Assembly: GCA_026545225.1 (NCBI GenBank)
Contig: CM048845.1
Coordinates: 58,904,033-58,968,032 of the forward strand
DNA length: 64,000 nt
Direction: 5' to 3'
From: Cornus controversa
Lineage: Eukaryota > Streptophyta > Magnoliopsida > Cornales > Cornaceae
Part shown: piece after piece, positions 10,792-23,619 of the stretch
Position numbering within the stretch: position 1 is the stretch's first letter
Layout: every line of letters starts with the position of its first letter
The notes under the pieces: generated by a model
What the model saw: only the letters and a program-made list of their open reading frames with translations
What the model was told of the DNA's origin: nothing
Database searches by the model: none
Position numbers and translations under genes: made by a program

Positions 10792-13047
10792 GAGTGAATA
10801 TCTCTAACCTCTCCTGAGGTTTCGCTTATTATCTCTGGGATGAAACTTTTTGTAAAATGATAGTCAACCTCCCTTGAGGTTTGTCCAAATATCTTTGACC
10901 TCCCCTGATGTCAGTTAATTATTTCTAAATGTCGAAACTATCCTTAAAATAGCAAAATGACTATTCTAACCAATTATTTTCTGACAATACTACCCCCACT
11001 CTCAAACCCATTTGGAAGACCCACTAGATTCTCTCTAACATAGCACAACTCTTGTATATCAATATCTCTCTCTTTCTCTCTCCCTCCATCTCTAACCCTC
11101 TCTCGATTGCTCTCTCTCTATATTCTTCTTCCTCTTCTAAGTGACATAAGGTGGTGACGAGGACGGCGGTGCTTAAGCTTGGTGGTGATGTTGAAGCTCG
11201 GTGGCGACGCAATGTGCTCAGGAGTTGGACTGTGGAGCTTCGGCTATGGTGGTGTTAACTCATCTCCACCCATCATCGTTGAAATCCATGCTCTACACGA
11301 TTTTTTCTCTCTTTCTCCATTTCTCTCTCTTCTCCTCTTCTTCATCACCGGACAGTGGCTGTGGGCTCGTAATGAATGGTGGAGTTCCTCAGTGTTTTCG
11401 GACAGTGGATGGTGGAATAATGATGAGACAGCCCAGCTTTTGGTAGCCATTGTGTTTGTCGATGATGGTCATGGTGGATGAATGGTAGTTGTCAATGGTG
11501 GCGGGTCTCAATGGTGGACTTCCGGTGTGGGCGGTTATCATGGTTCTCAGCAATGGAGATTGTATTGTGGTCGTGGTGCTCCGGTTGTGATCTTTTAAAG
11601 GTGGAGAGGTGTTCATGCAACTTCGGTGGAGATATGGTTGTGGCAGTAACGAAGATGGATCTTCACGGGCTCTGCCTTTGATGATCGGCATTAGGGATGA
11701 AGCTCCAGCTGTGGAAGATGGTTGACCATGGAATGGGTCTATGGGTCGAGTTGCTTGTCAGGGAAGGAATGGAGACAACAACAATGCTTTGATGATGCTT
11801 GACATTGAGCTTCAGCCGTGTACGATGGTTATACAGGTGAGCTTCAAGAGGTGACGGGTTTCTACGGGGAAGAAACAATCATGGGAATATGGTGGAGTGC
11901 TCAGTGGTGATGAAGATAGGTTTGGACAGTGGAGTGCTCTGCTTCAATGGCCACCCTCTCTTTGATTCTCTCTTTCTACTTCCATTTCTTTCTTCATGGC
12001 TGCTCTGGTCTTTGGTGTTAGGCTGTTAGTGAAGGCCATGGTGGTCTTTGCATGCAAATGGAGTTTCACGGTGAAGATTGTTGATGCATGGTAGAGTGAT
12101 GGTTTTGGTGGTGAGCTTTGGAGAAAAGATGGTGGACTCCGTGATGGGGCAGTGGTATGCTTCGGTTGGGCATGGAGCTTGGTTGATGATGAAGATGGTA
12201 GTGATGGTGTCTCACGGCGGAGGAGTGTCGAAGATGAAAGTGGGTTTGTCATGGAGTGGAAGAATTTTCGCTTGCAGTGATGGAATTGGATAGTGAGGTG
12301 GTTCCGGTGGTTGATTTCGTTGGTGTTGCAGGTTGTTAGGTTTGCTTTGTGGATTCGATAGTGGAGTCTCACGGTAGTTGGTGCATAGAGAGGAGGTCCG
12401 ACATTGGTTGGCCGAAGCCACTGCCACCTTTTGGGTCAACATCTTCCGACGAAGTTCCACCACAAAGCTTCACTGTTCATTGCCGAAGACCCATCTTCAT
12501 CAGCTGGGTCTCTTTTGACGAAGCTCAAAGCCACCATCGAAGCTCTAATGTTAAACACGACTCACCGTAGAGTCTCTAGCAAACTCCATGGTCACTGACC
12601 GGAGCTAGGCATGATGGTTAGCAGTGGCTTCAATGGATGGTGAAGATGATGGTATTGATGGTGCTGACAGTGATGCTTGGTTGTTTCGAAGGTGGAGACC
12701 CAAATGGTGTGTCTCCAGATGATGGTGTTCCACGATGAGCTTGCTTCGGTGGAGTTTGTAGGTCTTTTGTGGACTGTTCTACTTTTATATATATATATGA
12801 GTATATATATATATATATAAGAATAATATATGGAGATAAGATGGTGTGGAAGGTATAAATGTAAATTTACATTTTTATAGATGACATCATCATACATGTC
12901 ATGTTTGACTTCTAATGAGGGCAAAATAGTAATTTTACATGTGATTAATTTCTGACAGGGGAGGTCAGATAATTTTACAAAAAATTTCATCTGAAGGATA
13001 ATAAGGCAGACCTCAGGGGAGGTTAGAGATAATCACCCTTAATCTAA
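10783..13047. mobile_element. Non-autonomous Mutator-like element (about 2.25 kb) with 9-bp TSD
   Basis: The element runs from 10792 to 13038. Its ends are inverted repeats of about 110 nt: GAGTGAATATCTCTAACCTC on the left, and GGGTGATTATCTCTAACCTC on the right read in reverse. The flanks ttattctaa (10783-10791) and ttaatctaa (13039-13047) match at 8 of 9 bases, the 9-bp duplication typical of Mutator-like elements. No transposase is present. The interior, about 11140-12780, is unlike its surroundings: rich in GGTGG/GATGG on the plus strand, with CT-rich and (TA)n patches at the edges. That is compatible with captured or amplified foreign sequence (Pack-MULE-like), but no parent gene was recognised. 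Confidence 0.8.
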
Positions 13048-14250
13048 ACACTACTATACTTGGCCATTTCAAATTTAAGAAAAGGGGCCGACCACGTTTG
13101 TACGGGATAAAGGCAAGGATGTTGATGAAATTTAAGAAAAGGGGTGGGACAGCGGTCCAGGGACTTCGGAGATGCTCTTACTTACTACACACACCCTCCA
13201 TTATCTTCGCCTTTTGAAATTTTATCTCCAGCTGAATCAATGAAATCTGAGGATACTGGGTGGTTCACATTTGGCTCGGCCTAAAATGAAGCTAGGGCTT
13301 TGGACTGTGCAAGATGTGCCATTGCCCCTCCAATGAAAGGAAAGATTGAAGGGATTTTATAACACCCCACCTTCAAAATGAGACCATTGATCAGGTAACA
13401 TTAACTTCTTTATATCCAAACCAATTTTAGTAGGTTACAACTTACAACAAATACAATGATCATTACCAATGTTAGTCCTTAATTGTTGTTCAATGGCTCT
13501 GGAAATTGTGGAATGTTATTGATCTAAACTTTGACATTATTTTTGTGCACAAAAAGTGGCTTTCCCCGTACACAAATCTACAAATTTATTTTCGTGCTTG
13601 ACTTACATAAGTGAAGAGCATGCATATTAAAATCTTTTGGGATGATTGGATGAAGTGCATTACAAGAGAGAATCTTAGCCATTTATTGGGAATATTGTGT
13701 CATAAGTTGGACATAGTGTGGGATTCAATGAATGTACATAATATGATGTTTTAAGCAACATAGCCAGGAAATTTGGAAGGAAAAGACTTTGGAGTTATGA
13801 GTGAAAGTACTTGTACATTCTTCTAACAAATTGCTAGTCATTTATTCAGCTATATTGTTACACTTTACAACATGAAGTTACAAAAACAACAAAGATTATC
13901 GATCTAGCTAGCTTCAATTTTGCAATTCAAAATGTGAACTCCACATGTATTTCATTCTTGTTTGAACTTTTTAGTGTGAGATTTGTATGCTCATAATGAA
14001 TGTGCTTGCATTTTCACTTTTCTCTGCTGGTCCTTTTTCAGGGACGCCAACTCTTCTTCAGGGTAAGACATACGGATTGGCTTCGAAGACATTTACTTAC
14101 CAAGCCTTGGTTCCATATCGGAGGAGTATGGCATGGCATGGCATGGCATGGACTATTTTATCTGCACTGGCCCTGCTTCAATGTTGCTTCCAGTGGTTGG
14201 AGAGAAATTCAAGTACTATCTTGAACTTTACAAAATATATAGTATAGTGT
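13048..14250. other. Mostly non-coding; possible relic exons and a (GGCAT)n microsatellite
   Basis: Around 13215-13360 and 14035-14230 short stretches have a more exon-like composition, but stop codons or simple repeats interrupt them. A pentanucleotide repeat, about five GGCAT units, sits at 14128-14150. No homologous protein was recognised. Confidence 0.3.
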
Positions 14251-14386
14251 GGTTATTCCTTTTCTATTAATGCAGGCAGATTTGCCAAAGCTGGAAAATA
14301 TCGTGTTCTTGTATGATTTGTTTATGAGAGTTGCCTACGGATACCATGTTCTACTCGCTGCTGAGTTGATTCAGTGTTTTGATCTG

Positions 14387-14389
<3 letters not shown>

Positions 14390-14455
<66 letters not shown>
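14390..14455. repeat. (TA)n(GA)n compound microsatellite
   Basis: About 13 TA units run directly into about 18 GA units. Confidence 0.95.
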
Positions 14456-14459
<4 letters not shown>

Positions 14460-14779
14460 TTTTTTACTTCTGTGAATTGATCAATGCAAAATGTACACAA
14501 GTGAAGAAAAAGGAAATTCTTAACTGCTCAAACAATGGAGTTGTTTCCCTCATTGTCAATTAACAAATAACTACTACTTTACACAGTTTGTACTCGCATA
14601 GTATAAAGAGGACTAGCATTAACTGAAACCTTGCATGAGTACTTAAGTAACCTATTAAAGAATCAAATCAACCTTTTCCCCCAACTTGTGTGTTATGTGG
14701 AAGGAATAGAACAGCCAAACAATTTAATAATTCCATACAATGTATTGTATTTACTATTTATTGTGGTAATTGTCTGCAG

Positions 14780-14881
14780 GAAAACCACTTTCCTCTGAAT
14801 CTTGTCTCTGGTGTGAGCCCAACACAGAGTGGTGGAACCATTCACCTCCTTGGCACTGTAAAGGAGAACAAAACATACTAA
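14780..14881 (+). pseudogene. Possible isolated terminal exon
   Basis: A strong acceptor (tgtctgcag, ending at 14779) is followed by 33 codons reading NHFPLNLVSGVSPTQSGG and ending KENKTY-stop. Base composition and the lack of stops resemble a real last exon, and a second acceptor-like 'attaatgcag' lies at 14269-14278. No family was recognised and no start-bearing exon could be linked. It may equally be a gene relic or a chance frame. Confidence 0.2.
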
Positions 14882-17487
14882 AATGTAAATAAGCAAGAGG
14901 TAACAATTATTTTAAATCTTTGATCCAGAGAAGAAAAAAAAAATCAAATCTGTAAAAATTTTCATAAATTGTGATGCCTAGAGTCTACTTAAACGGATAT
15001 CCTATTTTAAAGCCTTGTTTGGTAGAGTTTTTCTTTCGATTTTTACGCAGAAGAAAAAGAAAAGTAAAAGTTAAATGAGGAAGTTGATATCCATTAGCTT
15101 CCTTTGAACGGTCTTTTTGAACTCTGAAACTCTTCAACCTCATCAATTCAAACACTTTTCAAAATGACTTTTGAACTTGAAAAGTTAAAAGCTGTTTTTC
15201 AAAAGTCAATCCAAACAAGCTTTAAGTCTCTTGAAATGAATGTAACATTACTTCGAACTCAATTTTTTTGATAAAATGATTTTTTCTCTCTCTCTCTCTT
15301 TGATAAAATGAATTAGAGCAACTGACTTAGACTGCTGGCCAATGTCACACATTTGCTTCTCGATGCTTGCATGCCCATTTTATCCCTCATGCATGCAAGG
15401 AGGAATACAAAATTAACCCCCAAGGATTAGTAGTAAGCATTAGATTTAAGGATCATCATTTTGGGTGCAAACAAATCTTTAAGGTTGGCTGTGTGTGTAC
15501 CAACTAGAAAAAAATTAAGAAAAGAAAGAAATGTTTAGTGATATATAAGATACGACTGCAACTTGGATGGATTGGACGAGATAGAGATACAACTCGGACT
15601 CGACCCTACATATGAAATGTTGAATCCTAATCCGACTTCCAACCCTAACCCAATCCATCCTTAAAAATGAGTTGAGATTTCGGGTTAGAAAGTCGGATTA
15701 TCTATATCACCAGTCTCTACGTTGAAAATTTAAAGTGATTTTTAATAAGTTTCACATTAGATTACTCATAGACACCAAAAAATTAAGAACTTAATGTAAA
15801 TTTCTAAAAAAATACAAATATTTTTTTAGGAAATTAATTATTAAAGTGTTAATATATAATAAATTAAGATTTAAATAAAGGAAGTTGAAAAGAAAAAGAT
15901 TATTATATATAATATATTTAAAATAAAAAATATGTATACAAATAATATTACAATATGGATTCGGGTTAAGTTCGGGTTGTTGGCACCTCAACTCAAGTCC
16001 AACCCTAATTAAGTTCGGGTTGTTGGCACTTCAACTTAAGTCCAATCCTAATTAAGTTCGGGTTGAAATTTTCAATTCAAACTCAACCCTAATTATAAAA
16101 ATAGTTATCTAAGCATATAAAAAATCAAGTTGGCCTCAGATAGTTCGAGTTGCCGAACCCATGTTGCACCGGTAATGTAAGAGGGGTAGTGAAAGGAATA
16201 TATATATATATATATATATATTACACCAAAGAAAGAGTTATATGATTATGGGCACATTTCTGTACATCAAGACATTTGCCTTTCCACCCCGCACTTCATT
16301 GGTTTGTACATCCCTATCCATGCTTATAATCGCAACTTGTAGGGGTTTTCTGTGTGACAAGTATTGACGATGTAGAACTAGATAACAATAAGAAAAGAGA
16401 ATAGATGCAGAAAGAGGAAGAAAAGGAGGCAAGAGACAGGCAAGAAAATTGTTATTATTTCAATAATGGATAATGATTTGTAAAGTAAATAGTTATCACC
16501 GTGTATAGTGAATTGTGAAAGTGAAGATCCCACTTGCACTATCTAAAGATGAGAGTGATTCATTTTTTTTTTAATTTCGAGCCTATCATTACTTCTCAAT
16601 AATTTGAGAACACAAGTTACTGCATAATCCAAAATAGATATATGCTGCTTAGTTTTGACAATAAAGGGCTAAGGTCTTGAAAGAAGTTAAATTATTCTTG
16701 GTTCCATCACTTTTTGTTGGAAGTGTCATTATGCATTGCTTACTTGGGTGAAAACCATCCTACAGATGGATTAATTAGTGTAGGAGAATCAGTACGTTTG
16801 ACAATTGTTTTGAGATTGATTCATTTCATTCTTTGACCCCTTTCAGTATGTAACACCGCGAGTTCTTCAGATTTTGAAAGGTTCATTTGAATCTCAGTTC
16901 CATCTCAAATGCATCTTCACATTTTGCAGTGAATTCTTCGTCAACAACATTGCAAGTACAGTATAAAAATATGGCCAAGTCTGCGCAGAACTGGTCATTG
17001 GAGTTTTTATTAGACGTCATTTCCTGTACAATATATTTAATCTTACGTGCCATTATGGATTGATTCTCAACCCAACTACTAATGATCATCTTTAATTCTG
17101 TCCTTGTGTGTGTGTGTTAGGTCTGGCTCATCTGGTCCAGAGCAGCCAATCTGTTTTTTTGATTCGGACCACCCAGTTACTTGGACTAGGTTTGGACACG
17201 GGCTAGCTGGTCTGTGTTAAGTTGAATCTGGGTTTCTGCCTGTTGGTATGGTGGATTTTGGCTAACTTCTGGCTGGGTTTGTTTGTTTCATGGCCGACAA
17301 CAAACAAGCAGTAGTTGGGTAAGAGATAGAAGGGGTGGTGGGGGTGGGGGTGGAGAACCGAGAGAGAGAGCAAAGAATGGGCACAGAAAGACGAGAGTAA
17401 AATAGAGGACGCATAGTAGAGTGAAAGAGAATAGATAGATATTTGAGAAAGAAAAGAACTAGAAAGAATAGATTGATATTAAAAAAA
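14882..17487. other. AT-rich intergenic DNA with small repeats
   Basis: No gene seen. Notable items are a (TA)n at 16199-16220 and a short tandem array at 15965-16095. The stretch 17260-17480 is purine-rich (GGGGTGG and GAGA runs). Confidence 0.45.
15965..16095. repeat. Three imperfect tandem units of about 43 bp
   Basis: Each unit begins TTAAGTTCGGGTTG and ends in a (C)CAA(T/C)CCTAA-type block, so the GGGTT and AACCC parts can pair with each other. Related 'tcgggtt' and 'caaccctaa' pieces occur at about 15630-15700, on the other side of an AT-only core. The whole 15560-16150 block may be a non-autonomous element. Confidence 0.55.
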
Positions 17488-18231
17488 GGACAATACTTGG
17501 GTCCAACCCTATCCAAACTAAGTTGGTTCTCCTAAGTGATATTGTCCAATAAAAGTGTGACACGTGTTTAAAAGAAAAAAAAATTAAAAGTGGGTATTAC
17601 CCATTTTTTTACAAGTTGAACCGAATGACAATGTTGGACTCCGAGCCTCCAATCAATGCATCTTAACATTTGCCATTGTTAAATTTTTCACAAATTTAAT
17701 ACAACAAAACTCAAATTCTCATCTCCAAAAATGGCATAGATCAATTAGATTTAAAACAAACCATCATATATATATATATATATATATCGTTATAGAAATA
17801 TATATTAATTGTTACAAAAATACCATATATTGTGTATATATATATTGATTATTACTGAAATATATATACAATATTGTTACAGAAATACATATGGGTATAT
17901 GTATATTAATGATGAAAGGGAGAGATAAGGATGGGAGAGAAATATAATTTGGATCAAGCCGAGAGAGAGAGAGACATGCATAAGAGAGAGTTTGCTGCAG
18001 ATGAGAAAGAGCAAGAGAGAGAAATATAAATGAGAGAGATTGTTACAGATGAGAGAGAATATGGTTCGGGTTACGGGTTAAGCTGTTAACAAAATAGATT
18101 TATTTCATTTTTAACCTCTTTTAATATTTTGATAAATTTGGGACATGTGTCACACTTTTATTAAGCCACATCACTTAGAAGAACCAACTTGGTTCGCATA
18201 GGGTTGAACTCAAGTATTGTCTTTAGAAAAA
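17479..18231. mobile_element. Short inverted-repeat element (about 735 bp), MULE-type MITE
   Basis: The element spans 17488-18222 with terminal inverted repeats of about 85 bp (left GGACAATACTTGGGTCCAAC; right, reversed, AGACAATACTTGAGTTCAAC). The flanks ttaaaaaaa (17479-17487) and ttagaaaaa (18223-18231) match at 8 of 9 bases, though A-richness weakens that test. The interior is (TA)n and GAGAGA sequence with no coding capacity. Confidence 0.7.
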
Positions 18232-18256
18232 ATGGAAGGCTTACACTTCTCGAAAA

Positions 18257-18700
18257 TGGATTATTATATATACATTGACTCTTGGAGAGCAATTTACCAC
18301 TTGGTTGAGTCAAAGTCCTGATGTTTTAAAAAAATGAAGTTGATCCAAAAGCTTATGTGGACATGGAAATTTATTATGCAATTTAATGAGTTGTCCAATA
18401 TACCCTTTTTTACTATTTCGTGAAAATACCTAAATACTCGTCCCCAACTTTACCTTTTACCCACTCAATCTCTCTCTTCTTCACTCTTTCTCTCTCACCA
18501 ACAAAGGTAAAGTACGTCTCTCTGTCTCTCATTCTCCATCTCTCACGTAAATCTCTCTATTTCACCAGATCTGGACTTTCTTTTTCTAGCGAAGGATCTC
18601 ACAACTCACCAACAATCTCATGTATCTCCCTCAGGTACATTCTCTCTCTTCCTCACAAGTGGGTATGCTTTCGCGTATCACATATAGCGTTGCTAATATG
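18257..18700 (+). repeat. Left terminal inverted repeat of the MULE
   Basis: Pairs with 23160-23619. The outer 200 nt are about 90% identical; the inner part diverges through CT-repeat length changes. Both copies contain the GAAGGATCTCACAACTCACC block near their inner end. Confidence 0.85.
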
Positions 18701-18875
18701 TATATGTGTATTAAGATTTCTTGGATGTGATGATGGCAATTTCATGGACATCTTTATCTTTTCAGTTTTATGCTTTTATGTGCGTTGATGACCTCATGAT
18801 CTCTATTTTGATTGATATATGATTTTTTACATGTGATCTTCATTTGCTTTAAGGATTTAGAATGTTTCAAATGTT

Positions 18876-20209
18876 GTGAGTACTTCTTCACTTCTTATAA
18901 GAAATGCGCATCAGGATTCATATCAGCATATTGATGAAATTAATTGTGAGGGTCAGCTCTTTAAAAGCCCAGATGATTTCAAAGATGCGCTCGTTTTGTT
19001 TGGACTTCGTAATCATTTTTGGTTCAAGTACATGGATTATAGCAGAAAATATTATAGAATTTTGTGTGATGTTAAAGGTTGTCCATGGAAATTGACGACT
19101 GGTTGTGAAGGCAGTAGTGAACTAGTGAGAATCAAACAATTTAATAATGTGCACGCCCACACTGCTGAAGATATTTCAGATTATAAACTCATTTTTCACT
19201 TGAAGGAAATGGGTCGAGCTATTTTGAACAAGGTCAGGGACAATCCTAAATACACACCCAATTCTATTTCCATGGATATAGAGAGTGATTTTTCTATTAT
19301 GATGACTTACATGCAATCGTGGAGAGCTAAGGAGTGTGCACGTCATGTCATTAAAGGGCGTCCAGAGGACATCTACATTTTAGTCCCGTGGTTATGCAAA
19401 CGACTAATAGAAGCAATTCCCTGGAAAATTACATCTTGGGAGTGCACAAACGATAGGAGATTCAAGTGATTCTTTGTAGCTTATGGATGCTCCATACAAG
19501 GGTTCATCGACTATTGTAGGCTCATCTTATCAATTGATGCTTGTCACTTAAGTGGCAATTATAAAGGCACAATGCTCAGTGCAACAAGTTATGATGCGAA
19601 CGAAGGTTTGTGGCCTTTGGCATATGCTATTGTTTCCAGTGAGAATAACGAGGATTGGTATAGGTTCCTAAACAAGGTGAAACAATTTAAACATTGAGAA
19701 GTGGACCATCCCGGTTAGGAAGCGCATTGAGAAGAAAATTCAAAATGAGCAAGATTTTGCACTTGGTTTTAGTTTGGTTCGTGTTTCTAATACCGAGTGT
19801 ACAATATTTGATAAAAAAAAAAGACCATTCAAGGTGGTTTTCACCTGAACAATATTATAATTGTTTGAAGTGGACTATGATTGGGATTCCTTGCTCGCAT
19901 GCACGTTATGCCATACAACAATATTCTTTAAATATTTATGACATGATCCAAGGTTGGTTTAGGGTTGAAACACAGCAAGAATTATGCAAACATCTCATGT
20001 CTTCAGTCCCCATGCATGACATGTTAGTTCCAGGTGATGTTGATGAAGGTACTTCCGATCTTAGGCCTCCTGTGGTAACATATCCCCCTAGACGACCTAG
20101 CGTTAGACGAATTGAATCACAATTTCAAAATGTGAGGCCAATGCACTGTTCGCGATGTGGTGAGGCTGGTCATAATCGCCGAAACTGCAAAGCGGCTTTA
20201 CCTGGATAA
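18876..20209 (+). pseudogene. MuDR-family transposase, degraded
   Basis: Frame 18876-19469 shows a MuDR N-terminal DNA-binding region: a GxxFxSxxxFKDALxxF start, then CDVKGCPWKL and FNNVHAH, a C-C-H-H zinc-binding layout. A TGA at 19467 interrupts it. The next codons continue the catalytic domain (IDACHLSGNYKGTMLSATSY, then SENNEDWYRFL), which is the first part of the DDE core. A deletion near 19680 removes the stretch that should carry the later acidic residues. The sequence resumes in another frame with a SWIM zinc finger (CLKWTMIGIPCSHARYAI) and a zinc knuckle CSRCGEAGHNRRNC, ending at 20209. There is no ATG in the first frame after the in-frame TAG at 18858. The enzyme cannot be active. 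Confidence 0.85.
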
Positions 20210-20314
20210 GAGATTTGTATAACCGCTAATTCCTTATTATAACTATGTTCTTGTATGAATCTCTATCATGTTATAATTGTAACTTTGAAGTAATAGTTAT
20301 AATTAGATATGGTG

Positions 20315-22550
20315 ACGTAATTTATTCGTTTTCACTTTTATCAATTTGTTCAATTAGCCTAATAGTATTTTTCATTTATGCTCAATGATTAGGTGGAAAC
20401 CATATTTGAAAGGAGGAAGTGAAGGATGATGATGAAGATGAAGATTTCATCTACATAACTTTGTTTCTCTTATTTATTTAATTTTCTATTTTCATCTTTT
20501 CTTTTCTTCGGTACTTCCTATGGTTATTTCTAGCAAATGTAATTACACTTTGTAGTCTAGGACATCAAAATATATGGAGCTGGATTGTTAATCTAATGGT
20601 AAATGTTAAATTTGATGAATATGAATTTCACAATTTGGTTAAGTTAGTGGATTTATGGTCCTTGATGGATGATTCTATAGAGTATATAGCTTTAGCTTCT
20701 GGTTTGTGTTGGCTTCTAATTTATGCGGGTCGGCTCAACCTTTAGGCCTTGATACTTGATATAAGAAATTGTGATTTGTTGTAAAATAAAATGGGATGTT
20801 AGCCTTAACTCAGGCTTTAATACTTGATTTGAGAAATTGAGATTTGTAGTCAAATAAAATGAGATGTTAGCTTTAACAAAATCCTTGACACTTGATATAA
20901 GAAATTGTGATTTATTGTAAAATAAAATGGGATGCTTGCCTTAACTCAGACCTTGACACTTGATTTGAGAAATTGAGATTTATAGTAAAAAAAACCAATA
21001 GAATGTTAGCTTTAACAAAGTCCTTGACACTTGATATAGGAAATTGTGATTTATTGTAAAATAAAATGAGATGCTGGCGTTAACTCAGGCCTTGACACTT
21101 GATTTGAGAAATTGAGATTTATAGTAAAAAAAAAAAAATGTTAGCTTTAACAAAGTCCTCGACACTTGATATAGGAAATTGTGATTTGTTGTAAAATAAA
21201 ATGGGATGCTAGACTTAACTTAGGTCTTGACACTTGATTTGAGAAATTAGGATTTGTAATCAAATAAAATAAAATGTTAACCTTAACTAAGTCATTGACA
21301 CTTGATATGAGAAATTGTGATTTGTTGTAAATAAAATGGGATGTTAGCCTTAACTTAGTCCTTGACACTTAATCTGAAAAAATGAGATTTTTAATGAAAT
21401 AAAATATAATATTAGCTTTATTTAGTTATTGACATTTAATAAGAGAAATTGAGAATTTTAATGAAATTAATTGGTATGTTACATTTACCATCATTGCAAT
21501 GAATTTAAAATACTTTTACAGTCAGTCATTGACAACCAGTAATTTATGCAACAATAATGACTCCCTAAGGTCATACAAATGTTGCATTAAAATTATTAAT
21601 TGAAAAAAATGACAAAAATTTTTTTGGTTAGGTACCACTTTTGTGCACGTATGTACCAATTTTTGTGCAATCATATACCATTTTTAATGCACAATACTTT
21701 TCACGATCAGTGATCAAATGGACCAAAAAATGTTTTAATTCTAATTGCATCTCTAAAAATTGTTTCATAGCTCTAGGGTCACTTTTCTCATTTCTAAAAA
21801 CTCAGTCATTCCTATCATTCCAAATGGACCAACACAAACTAAAAGCCAAAGCAACATACCTCTGTAGAATCATCCATCAAGGACCATAAATTCACTAACT
21901 TAACCAAATTGTGAAATTCATATTCATTAGACAAAAATGTAACCAGCTAAAACAAAGTAAAACTATGATATATCAATGTCTCTGATACTTCCTAATTCAT
22001 CTCGTCTTTCAAGAAATCAAGAACATAAAAAAGTAACATTTTCAAAGTTTGATACATAATGCGCAATTGCTATTTAAGTGGGGAGCCTTTAAAGAATGAT
22101 AACATGGTTTTAAAACCAAGCCTCACCATCTATACAACACAAGCACATACACACACAAGAACTAATAGAATTATTTATATGGTTGCATTCAATAAAGTTA
22201 TATAACAATTGAAGCCCAAGTTTACTGCATAGTTCACCAAAATTTACCATGTACCGTTGGATTAACAATCTAGCTTAGTATGTTTATTGACCTAGACTAA
22301 AAAGTGTAATTACATTTTTCAGATATAACCATAGGAAGTATCGAAGTAAAGAAAAGATGAAAATAGAAAATTAAATAACCAAGTGAAACAAAGTTAAGTA
22401 GATGAAGTATTCATCTTTCAAAACATTCCTCTTCATCATCATCCTTCACTTCCTCCTTTAAAATATGGTTTCCACCTAATCATTGAACATAAATAAAAAA
22501 TACTATTAGGCTAATTGAACAAATTGATAAAAGTGAAAATAAATTCTCTT
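20315..22550. repeat. Fold-back inverted repeat inside the MULE
   Basis: The left arm, 20315-20685, is repeated in reverse orientation at 22225-22550 plus 21867-21935; the right arm is split by a foreign stretch of about 290 bp (21936-22224). Matching landmarks include TTAGCCTAATAGTATTTTTC against 22495-22515, GGTGGAAACCATATTT against 22461-22480, and TTTATGGTCCTTGATGGATG against 21867-21893. The loop holds the minisatellite. Confidence 0.8.
20745..21440. repeat. Minisatellite, about 70-bp monomers in alternating dimers
   Basis: About ten monomers. Type A begins CTTGATATAAGAAATTGTG and type B begins CTTGATTTGAGAAATTGAG. They strictly alternate (A at about 20755, 20889, 21030, 21166, 21298; B at about 20825, 20957, 21098, 21235, 21366), giving a higher-order unit of about 138 bp. 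Later units decay. Confidence 0.85.
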
Positions 22551-23619
22551 CAAATCATGATGAGATCATAGCATTTTAGACACAAAATTTTTAAATTTCA
22601 AAGTTTGCATTTTTTCCAACCCAAAACTAAATTGGGAGGTGAGTGAAACAAAATAGTCCAACCCATTCACTATGTGGATTAGTTTGACTATGTAAGGAAT
22701 TGGTTTATTGGAGGTTCCAAAACTGGATTGTCATATTCTGAAAATTTTATCACAATGCACATTTCAAATCCAAGCAAAAGAACAAAAAAAATGAGTAAAT
22801 GCATAAATTTTTTTAGTGCAGTGTGCATGTATATATTCAGAGAGAATTGATATTCCTACTTTACACTTTTTCACTTGTAATGTACTTGAAAATTTTATTA
22901 AAAAAATTTTAAAAATCATACCATTAATCCAATAACTCAAATGAAATTAGCAGATTAAACAGTTAACAATAACCCAAATATATCGGCCCTTATTGGACTA
23001 TCTATTTCTCTATATATAAATACACAGACAACACACAAACAATTTCATACATTCCTAACTATAAATCCCTTAAACACGATATATGTCATAATTGATTGGG
23101 TTAGAGAGAGCACAAATCATAGAAAAACTCACATATACATTTATACACACATTTAACTAACGATATATGGGATACCCAAAAGCAGACCCACTTGTGACGA
23201 AGAGAGAGAACGTACCTGAGGGAAAGAGACGTGAGACTGTTGGTGAGTTGTGAGATCCTTCGCTAGAGAGAGAGTCCAGATCTGGTGAAATAGAGAGATT
23301 TACTTGAGAGATGGAGAATGAGAGATCTTGAGCATAGAGAGAGAGACGTACTTTACCTTTGGTGGAGAGAGAGAAAGAGAGTGTAGAATAGTGAAGAAGA
23401 GAGAGATTGAGTGGATAAAAGGTAAAGTTGGGGAGGGGGTATTTAGGTATTTTCACGAAATAGTAAAAATGGGTATATTGGACAACTCATTAAATTGCAC
23501 AGTAAATTTTTATGTCCACATAAGCTTTTGGGTCAATTTCATTTTTTTAAAACATCAGGACTTTGACTCAACCAAGTGGTAAATTACCCTCCAAAAATCA
23601 ATGTATATATAATAATCCC

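Noticed and set aside
11024..12990. Several overlapping frames of 60-142 residues in the 10792-13038 element
   Set aside because: Composition-driven (GGTGG/CCACC-rich) frames on both strands, with no family resemblance. Treated as element interior.
14249..14563. 104-residue frame with YIYIYI and RERERE
   Set aside because: Runs through the (TA)n(GA)n microsatellite.
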